Below are positions 58,632 through 64,000 of a DNA stretch of 64,000 nt, one piece after another. This DNA is from Flavisolibacter nicotianae (GTDB taxonomy: Bacteria; Bacteroidota; Bacteroidia; Chitinophagales; Chitinophagaceae), in the NCBI RefSeq assembly GCF_003628535.1, contig NZ_RBCI01000004.1, forward strand, positions 558,001 to 622,000. The letters are read 5' to 3'. Below the pieces are notes generated by a model that was not told where the DNA came from, did no database searches, and saw only the letters and a program-made list of their open reading frames with translations. The number at the start of each line of letters is the position of its first letter. Within the stretch, counting starts at the first letter, position 1. The position numbers and the translations under genes were made by a program.

Positions 58632-58639
58632 CCCGATAA

Positions 58640-58930
58640 ATGAAACCTGCGACAGACATAGAAATTCTTGTGGACGAGGACGTTTTGACAAAGACGATCG
58701 ATCCCTACCAGCTTATCGTCTGGAACGACGATGTGAATACGTTTGAATGGGTTATCGAAACGCTGGTTGAAATTTGCGGCCACACCTACGAACAGGCCGA
58801 ACAGTGTGCTTACATCATCCACTTCAACGGCAAATACGCAGTGAAAGAAGGTGCCTACGAAGACCTGCGGCCAAAATGTGATGCCATCCTCGAACGCGGC
58901 ATCAATGCAACAGTAGAAGTCACCGCCTAA
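58640..58930 (+). CDS. clpS: ClpS adaptor for N-degron substrates
   Basis: ClpS delivers proteins with destabilising N-terminal residues (Leu, Phe, Trp, Tyr) to ClpAP-type proteases. The 96-residue chain has a short disordered head (TDIEILVDEDVLTKT). The core PYQLIVWNDDVNTFEWVIET has the Asn-Asp-Asp pocket residues, and AEQCAYIIHFNGKYAVKEG supplies the partner helix and histidine. Length is normal. The aat gene follows 79 bases downstream, so the adaptor and the transferase that creates such N termini are neighbours. The promoter element ends just upstream. Confidence 0.95.
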   Translation: MKPATDIEILVDEDVLTKTIDPYQLIVWNDDVNTFEWVIETLVEICGHTYEQAEQCAYIIHFNGKYAVKEGAYEDLRPKCDAILERGINATVEVTA

Positions 58931-59009
58931 AAAACTAAAAAGTCAAATTTCAAAACCCACTGTTGAAAGGCCAGGTATTGGTTTTTATTTTTGAATTTGG
59001 AATTGCGCT

Positions 59010-59672
59010 ATGCCGGTTGTTTGTTTTTCTGAAAACCAGTTTTATTTTCCTTCTCTCTCCCGCGCCAACGAAGACGGCTTGCTGCTGATCGGCGGCAAGG
59101 TAACACCCGAACGAGTGCTGGAGGCTTACCCGAAAGGCATTTTTCCCTGGTACGGCGAGGACAATGTCCCAATGTGGTGGAGTCCCGATCCGCGGTTTGT
59201 GCTTTTTCCCCCGGAGATGCACGTCAGCCGGAGCATGCAAAAACTGGCCAGGAAAGAAACCTTCACGTTTACGGTCAACCAGGCTTTCAAAGACGTCATT
59301 GCTGCCTGTGCGTCGATGCCGCGGGAAGGCCAGCACGGCACATGGATCACACCCGAAATGAAGGACGTATACACGACACTCCACCGCCGCGGATTTGCGC
59401 ACAGCGCAGAGGCCTGGCTCGATGGCGAACTGGTGGGAGGCATTTACGGCCTTCGTATCGGGAATGTTTTCTTTGGAGAAAGTATGTTCAGCAAGGTGTC
59501 CAATGCGTCTAAATTTGCCTTCATCCGCTATGTACAGGAACTGGAGCAAACCGGCGTGCAACTGGTCGATTGCCAGGTCTACACATCGCATGTCGAAACC
59601 CTCGGTGCACGGCTAATTCCCCGCGTCTATTTTGTACACCTGCTCCGGCAAATGTGTTTTCCTGCACAGTAA
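59010..59672 (+). CDS. aat: Leucyl/phenylalanyl-tRNA-protein transferase
   Basis: Aat adds Leu or Phe from aminoacyl-tRNA to N-terminal Lys or Arg, making ClpS substrates. The 220-residue protein has VCFSENQFYFPSLSRANED at the N terminus. The signature GLLLIGGKVTPERVLEAYPK and GIFPWYGEDNVPMWWSPDPR carries the donor pocket. HSAEAWLDGELVGGIYGLRI and GNVFFGESMFSKVSNASKFA are in the GNAT-like domain. Length matches bacterial Aat (about 200-235). Together with ClpS this indicates an active N-degron pathway. Confidence 0.95.
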   Translation: MPVVCFSENQFYFPSLSRANEDGLLLIGGKVTPERVLEAYPKGIFPWYGEDNVPMWWSPDPRFVLFPPEMHVSRSMQKLARKETFTFTVNQAFKDVIAACASMPREGQHGTWITPEMKDVYTTLHRRGFAHSAEAWLDGELVGGIYGLRIGNVFFGESMFSKVSNASKFAFIRYVQELEQTGVQLVDCQVYTSHVETLGARLIPRVYFVHLLRQMCFPAQ

Positions 59673-59786
59673 ACTGCCAGCAAACAATTAAATCCGGGCA
59701 TTAAAAAGAAACTGAACATGAATGCATTCAGATTTACCGATGCCCAATCCTAGTAATTCATATCCACTACATATGAACCCATTCTC

Positions 59787-60518
59787 TCAAAACCGCGTGT
59801 CAAGGTAGTGCGGCAGCATTGTTCGCCAGGTGTTCCAGTCGTGCGGCCATTCGCTGCCCCAAATATCCAGCTCGTAGTTAATTCCCTTGTTATACAGGAT
59901 GGAAGCGAAGCTCCGGCTGGCGTTGGGGTCTTCGTACGGGCCACTGCCGCTGAAAATATGAATGTGATTGCTGCGCCGGATCTGTTCCAGGGTATTGTGG
60001 TCAGTTAGATTGGGCATGTAATGCTGCGGGCTGTTGAAATAAACGTCATCGTCGAAATGGCCCGAGGAATACTCGGTCAGGTCATACACACCGCTCATGG
60101 CGATGACGCCATTGATCACGTCGGGACGCTTCAGGAAAAGATTCATACTGTGCAGGGCACCAAACGAAGCGCCGCTGATGATGATTGGCGTGTCAGGCCC
60201 CGACGTGGATTTAATAAAGGGGATGACTTCTTCAAAAATATACCCGTTGAAATTCTGGTGCATCCAGGTCTTGTGCCGGGGATGCGCCCCTTTGTTCATC
60301 CAGCTTTCGTTGTTGATACTGTTGACCGAGTAAACTTTCAGCATCCCGCCCTCGATAAACGGCCGGATGGTGTCGATCAGCCCGAATCGTTCATATTCGA
60401 GATAATCGGCGGCTGCAGTCGGAACCATAAGTAAAGCAAAACCGTAATGTCCATAAACGGCCACCGGCATTTCGCGTTGCAGCCGTGGACTGTACCACGA
60501 TGTAAGAATTCTTTCCAT
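59787..60518 (-). CDS. Esterase/alpha-beta hydrolase (EstD-like)
   Basis: The 243-residue protein resembles the putative esterase (esterase D/antigen 85-like) alpha/beta hydrolases. The nucleophile elbow is ISGASFGALHSMNLF, with the serine between GA and FG. The histidine is probably in EWPHDWNTWRTMLPHYL near the C terminus, and the acid may lie in GSGPYEDPNASRSF. The N terminus MERILTSWYSPRLQREMPVA leads into the core strand VYGHYGFALLMVP. No signal peptide is visible, so it is likely cytoplasmic. Substrates are unknown. It points away from the sensor kinase gene across a 171-base shared region. Confidence 0.83.
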   Translation of the reverse strand: MERILTSWYSPRLQREMPVAVYGHYGFALLMVPTAAADYLEYERFGLIDTIRPFIEGGMLKVYSVNSINNESWMNKGAHPRHKTWMHQNFNGYIFEEVIPFIKSTSGPDTPIIISGASFGALHSMNLFLKRPDVINGVIAMSGVYDLTEYSSGHFDDDVYFNSPQHYMPNLTDHNTLEQIRRSNHIHIFSGSGPYEDPNASRSFASILYNKGINYELDIWGSEWPHDWNTWRTMLPHYLDTRF

Positions 60519-60689
60519 GTATTGCGTTCGAAGTGTAAACAGAAAGCGTTTTGGATTTTAAAGGTAGGCGCAAAAAACATTCAACACCGAAACAAGGGAA
60601 AACACTTACTTTGTAAAATTTCCTTCAACGAATTGAAGGGTACTCTTACCAATGGTTTATTTTTATAATAACAGACCAGATCGCTTTTC

Positions 60690-62564
60690 ATGACCACCGG
60701 AAACACCTTGGACGTTTTATCCACCGCCCCTATTTCTTTGGATACCGACCACAGCCGGCTCATTCTGCAAAATATTGACGAGCCCTTTATTTTGGCGAAT
60801 CACCAGCTCGAAATCGTGTACTACAACAGGGCTGCAAAAGAAATTATTGCCCGCTTAATGCACCTGGAGGTGAGTTTAGGGATGAGCCTGTTGCAGATCT
60901 CACCCGAAAACCGGCGGCAAAAAGTGGCAGCCCTTTACCGGCAGGTGCTTGCCGGCGAACGGCACAGCACCGAAATACGGTTATTGGAAGAAGATGGTGC
61001 TGAGGTCTTTTTCCATAACAATATCATTCCCGCTTACGATGGTGACCGAATTATTGGCCTCATCGTCGCTTCCCTGAATATCACCGAGAAAAAGAAGGCG
61101 CAGGCTGTGCTGAAAGAGTCCGAGGAGCGACTGCAATTTGCACTGGAGGCTGCCAACCAAGGCGTTTGGGACTGGAACCTTGCCACCAACGAAGTCATTT
61201 ATTCCAGTTCGTATAAAAAACTGTACGGCTTTTCGGAGGACGATTTAAAAAACGACGTTTCGGAATGGATTACCCGGATTCACCCCGACGACCAGCGTAA
61301 GATGAAAGACATGGTCGTGGAGCATTTGCAGTCGGACGATCCGGTTTACGACAGCCAGTATCGCATCCGCGGCAAAGACGGACGCTATCGCTGGGTCATG
61401 GCCAAGGGCCGCCTGCTAAACAAGGGCGAAGATGGCAGGTATTTACGGATGATCGGCACCCATACCGACATTACGGAAACCATTGAACGGGAAACGGCCC
61501 TGAAGCGCAGCAATGAGCGGTTCGACTGTGTAATGAAGGCGACCCACGAGGTGTTGTGGGAATGGGATATCGCCACGAACGAAGTCACCCGTTCGATGGA
61601 CAGCCTGAAAAAACTGTATGGCGTTAAAGACGATAGTCATATCCGCCAGTTTGATTCCTGGCTTCAGTACATCCATCCCGAAGACCGGGAGATGGTTGAA
61701 AGGACCTTGCGTGGCGTGCTGCAGGCCCCGCACCAGCATACGTTTGAAATGGAATACCGTTTCAAGCGGTCGAATGGCAGTTATGCCCATATTTATGACC
61801 GGGGCATTCTGCTGCGGGACGAAAACGACAAGCCATTTCGGGTGATCGGGTCGGCCGAGGACATCTCGGAGCGTAAGCGGCTGGAAAAAGAGCTGCTGCA
61901 AAAAAGCCTGGAGTACCATCGCCTCATTCACCTGGCCACGGTAGAGACGCAGGAAAAAGAAAGGGCTGAGATCGGCAAGGAACTACACGACAACGTCAAC
62001 CAGGTGCTGACGACCACGAAACTTTATCTCGACCTGGCCCTTGTCAACAGCGAACGAAAAGAAGAACTGATCCGGAAAAGCCTGCAGAATATCAATTCCG
62101 TCATCCAGGAGATCCGCCATCTCTCCCGCTCCCTGATGGATCCGAGTATCGACGACCTCGGCCTTGTCGATTCGATCAACGACCTGGTAGAGAACATTCA
62201 CCTTACCCGCAAACTGACGGTGACTCACAACGCCGACCCCGCGATCGATTTCCTGCTCGATGCCAACCAGAAACTGGGTGTTTTCCGCATCATCCAGGAG
62301 TCGATGAACAATATTTTGCGCCATGCCGGTGCCACCGAGGTAAAAATCAACCTCAGTGTCAGCGATGGCCGGGTACACCTGCTAATTCAGGACAATGGTG
62401 TTGGTTTTGACCCCATTACAACGAAGAAAGGCGCCGGTTTAAAAAATATTCAGAACAGGATATATTTAATTAACGGAACTTTGCAGCTTCGCAGCAGCCA
62501 CCAAAATGGCTGTAGCATGATATTACAATTTCCTATCAACGAACAACCACATAAAATTCAATAG
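60690..62564 (+). CDS. Soluble PAS-domain histidine kinase (NarX/DegS-like HisKA_3)
   Basis: The 624-residue kinase has no membrane segment, so it senses inside the cell. Three PAS modules occupy about residues 20-410, each followed by a PAC-like strand (LIGLIVASLNITEKKKAQAV, then YLRMIGTHTDITETIERE, then FRVIGSAEDISERKRLEKEL). WDWNLATNEV and WEWDIATNEV mark the second and third. The HisKA_3 dimerisation helix contains KELHDNVNQVLTTTKLYLDL, with H433 the phosphorylation site. The ATPase has QESMNNILRHAGA (N box) and DNGVGFDP (G1 box). It pairs with the NarL-type regulator starting seven bases downstream. Confidence 0.92.
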   Translation: MTTGNTLDVLSTAPISLDTDHSRLILQNIDEPFILANHQLEIVYYNRAAKEIIARLMHLEVSLGMSLLQISPENRRQKVAALYRQVLAGERHSTEIRLLEEDGAEVFFHNNIIPAYDGDRIIGLIVASLNITEKKKAQAVLKESEERLQFALEAANQGVWDWNLATNEVIYSSSYKKLYGFSEDDLKNDVSEWITRIHPDDQRKMKDMVVEHLQSDDPVYDSQYRIRGKDGRYRWVMAKGRLLNKGEDGRYLRMIGTHTDITETIERETALKRSNERFDCVMKATHEVLWEWDIATNEVTRSMDSLKKLYGVKDDSHIRQFDSWLQYIHPEDREMVERTLRGVLQAPHQHTFEMEYRFKRSNGSYAHIYDRGILLRDENDKPFRVIGSAEDISERKRLEKELLQKSLEYHRLIHLATVETQEKERAEIGKELHDNVNQVLTTTKLYLDLALVNSERKEELIRKSLQNINSVIQEIRHLSRSLMDPSIDDLGLVDSINDLVENIHLTRKLTVTHNADPAIDFLLDANQKLGVFRIIQESMNNILRHAGATEVKINLSVSDGRVHLLIQDNGVGFDPITTKKGAGLKNIQNRIYLINGTLQLRSSHQNGCSMILQFPINEQPHKIQ

Positions 62565-62570
62565 CCGATT

Positions 62571-63215
62571 ATGGAAAAAATTACGATCCTCATTGCGGAT
62601 GACCATACACTGGTCAGGGAAACGTGGAGCTTTATTTTGAACACCGATGATCGTTTTCAGGTAATTGCCGAAAGTGGCAGTGGTGAAGAAGCTGTCGAGC
62701 TGGCCAGGCAACTTCGGCCCAATATTGTCATCATGGACATCAACCTGCCGGGAATGAACGGCATTGAAGCGACGCAATTGATACGCAAATATTCGCCAGC
62801 GTCGCGAATCCTGGGTGTTTCGCTGCACACCCAACCGACCTATGCCCGAAAAATGATCCAAAAAGGCGCGATGGGCTATGTGACCAAGAATTCGTCCCGC
62901 GAAGAAATGTTCAAGGCTATCACGGAGATCCAGGCCGGCCGCCGCTACATCTGCGAGGAGATCAAAAACATCCTTTCCGAGCAGGTCATCAATGGCGAAG
63001 ACCAGCAAGGCGGATTGAATGCACTCTCGCAAAGGGAAATTGAAATCATCCATTTTATCAAAAAAGGATTTTCCTCCAAGGAAATCGCAGAAAATCTTGA
63101 TATCTCGGTTAAAACCGTAGAAGTACACCGGTACAATATCCTGAAGAAGCTGAACCTGAAAAACTCGGCAGCACTGGTCAATTACATTAACAACAGCCAG
63201 CTTGAATTTGAATAG
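62571..63215 (+). CDS. NarL/FixJ-type response regulator
   Basis: The 214-residue regulator has a receiver domain and a LuxR-type DNA-binding domain. ITILIADDHTLVRETWSFIL holds the acidic pair, VIMDINLPGMNG has the phospho-acceptor D56, GVSLHTQPTYARK the switch serine, and GYVTKNSSREEMF the conserved lysine. The C-terminal LNALSQREIEIIHFIKKGFS and ISVKTVEVHRYNILKKLNLK form the helix-turn-helix. It follows the kinase by six bases and is its probable target. The next gene, a receiver-only protein, shows strong similarity to its N-terminal half. Confidence 0.95.
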   Translation: MEKITILIADDHTLVRETWSFILNTDDRFQVIAESGSGEEAVELARQLRPNIVIMDINLPGMNGIEATQLIRKYSPASRILGVSLHTQPTYARKMIQKGAMGYVTKNSSREEMFKAITEIQAGRRYICEEIKNILSEQVINGEDQQGGLNALSQREIEIIHFIKKGFSSKEIAENLDISVKTVEVHRYNILKKLNLKNSAALVNYINNSQLEFE

Positions 63216-63346
63216 CGTATTGGCATAATCTTTTTTTCAGCCCTGCTACCGGAATACGATAACCACTAGGAACGCCTCGATACATATTGCCCTTCCTTGC
63301 AATGGAGGTTAATTGCAGATGAAGTAACCTCAATTCGACTGCACCT

Positions 63347-63772
63347 ATGGTAGAACGTATACGATTGGTAATTGTAGACGATCATAAAATGATGCGGGAA
63401 ACCTGGAAAATGATCCTCCAGCGTCACCCGCGCATCGACGTAATTGGCGAATGTGCCTCTGGCGAAGAAGCGATTCTTTGTGCCCAACAGGAATCGCCTG
63501 ACATTATTCTCATGGACATCAACATGTCGCCGGTAAACGGGTTTGAAGCCACCCGGAAAATCACAAAGGCCAATCCTGCTATCAAAATCATCGGCCTTTC
63601 GATCAATAACCTTCCTACTTATGCCCGCAACCTCATGCAACTGGGAGCAAAAGGCTATGTCACGAAAAACTCTCCTTCTGAAGAGCTGGTGTTGGCCATC
63701 ATGACCGTTTGCGATGGCGGCACCTACATCTGCAAAGAAGTGCGTGACCAGATGGCCGGCCGGGAGGGCTGA
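63347..63772 (+). CDS. Receiver-only response regulator, paralog of the upstream regulator
   Basis: The 141-residue protein is a lone receiver domain. IRLVIVDDHKMMRETWKMIL carries the acidic pocket, ILMDINMSPVNG has D57, GLSINNLPTYARN the switch serine, and GAKGYVTKNSPSEELVLAIM the lysine. Except for residue changes it follows the upstream regulator closely (both end the domain with YICKE/YICEE-type helices). It stops at EVRDQMAGREG exactly where the other continues to its LuxR domain. No leftover HTH is seen after the stop. It could compete for the kinase, act as phosphate sink, or bind another output protein. Confidence 0.88.
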   Translation: MVERIRLVIVDDHKMMRETWKMILQRHPRIDVIGECASGEEAILCAQQESPDIILMDINMSPVNGFEATRKITKANPAIKIIGLSINNLPTYARNLMQLGAKGYVTKNSPSEELVLAIMTVCDGGTYICKEVRDQMAGREG

Positions 63773-63788
63773 GGGCCGTTCGTTTTCC

Positions 63789-63821
63789 GTTGAGATAAAA
63801 CAGGTGCGCAGCTTATCTTTG
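63789..63821 (+). promoter_or_regulatory. Candidate promoter for valS
   Basis: TATCTTTG at 63814-63821 matches the -7 element, and GTTG at 63789-63792 gives a -33 element 21 bases before it. The spacing is within the Bacteroidota range. The predicted start leaves a leader of about 12 bases before the valS ATG. Confidence 0.65.
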
Positions 63822-63839
63822 CCCACCAATTTTATTTTC

Positions 63840-64000
63840 ATGAGTACGGAGCTTTCCAAAAATTTTGAACCAGGCATTGCAGAGGAAAAATGGTACAGTC
63901 ACTGGCTGAACAAAGACTATTTCAGCAGCCGGCCCGATGAGCGAAAACCTTTCACCATCGTGATCCCGCCACCGAACGTAACCGGCGTGCTGCACATGGG
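63840..64000 (+). CDS. valS: Valyl-tRNA synthetase, 5' end only
   Basis: The frame begins MSTELSKNFEPGIAEEKWYS and reaches IPPPNVTGVLHMG, the HIGH-type signature of valyl-tRNA synthetase, before the window ends. Of roughly 880 residues only about 53 are visible. The ATG at 63840 follows a promoter-like element and fits the family's N terminus. The enzyme charges tRNA-Val, with an editing domain outside the window. Confidence 0.95.
   Translation, partial: MSTELSKNFEPGIAEEKWYSHWLNKDYFSSRPDERKPFTIVIPPPNVTGVLHM

Noticed and set aside
1-64000. CRISPR arrays, transposases, phage genes, toxin-antitoxin or restriction systems
   Set aside because: I looked for regularly spaced repeats, DDE or tyrosine/serine recombinase motifs, capsid or terminase-like proteins, and paired small toxin genes. 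None was found.

Overview
The window looks like chromosomal DNA of a Bacteroidota bacterium, most likely a member of the Chitinophagaceae. I infer this from the gene families: DUF4249, DUF3822 and DUF6249 proteins, a NagB-PIG-L fusion, an HddC-GmhB fusion and a b558-type succinate dehydrogenase. Several promoters also match the Bacteroidota -7 element TAnnTTTG, and Shine-Dalgarno sites are mostly absent. Base composition is about half G+C. I see no transposase, prophage, CRISPR array or rRNA operon. Most of the window is housekeeping and metabolic DNA.

Layout. Positions 1-8,200 hold a TonB-like gene end, an FKBP isomerase, a NamZ-type exo-muramidase, a two-domain sugar nucleotidyltransferase/phosphatase and the sdhC-sdhA-sdhB operon, which has a gamma-glutamylcyclotransferase-like gene inserted before sdhB. 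Positions 8,200-16,700 hold murQ with a sugar kinase, an S41 protease, four tandem genes for tiny hydrophilic proteins, msrC, a phytase-like esterase and a CPBP membrane protein. RNase P RNA lies at 16,835-17,204. Positions 17,300-24,600 hold a DUF1801 protein, a GT39 glycosyltransferase, a duplicated-domain lipoprotein, a Smr protein, an amino-acid permease and a prenyl synthase. Positions 24,700-32,971 hold rnr-lpxK-formyl-THF cycloligase, rsmD-DUF3822, a MATE exporter, folB and trxB.

Positions 33,100-38,700 hold a DUF4249 lipoprotein, a monooxygenase, a SAM hydrolase, an SDR, a penicillin-acylase-like enzyme and a 33-codon ORF with its own terminator. Next come tRNA-Arg(ACG), a broken aquaporin gene, NagB-PIG-L and an amine oxidase. 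An ECF sigma factor and its probable membrane regulator (45,247-46,380) sit beside AT-rich inverted repeats. After these are a large zinc metalloprotease, an SMP-30 protein, a TSUP transporter, glnS and a YjiK-like lipoprotein. Positions 54,561-58,438 form an L-fucose uptake and oxidation operon. The end holds clpS-aat, an esterase, a three-gene two-component system and the start of valS.

Genes that work together. NamZ, the BadF-type kinase, MurQ and NagB-PIG-L could together convert wall MurNAc/GlcNAc to fructose-6-phosphate. FucP, two SDRs and an FAH hydrolase fit non-phosphorylating fucose catabolism, though the lactonase and dehydratase are not in the window. ClpS and Aat form the bacterial N-degron pathway. 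The histidine kinase lies next to one complete NarL-type regulator and one regulator consisting only of a receiver domain.

No wholly new multi-gene system is evident. The most unexplained items are the four-gene operon for disordered proteins (12,390-13,401), the 33-aa ORF (38,599-38,700), the receiver-only regulator and several enzymes with substituted catalytic residues.
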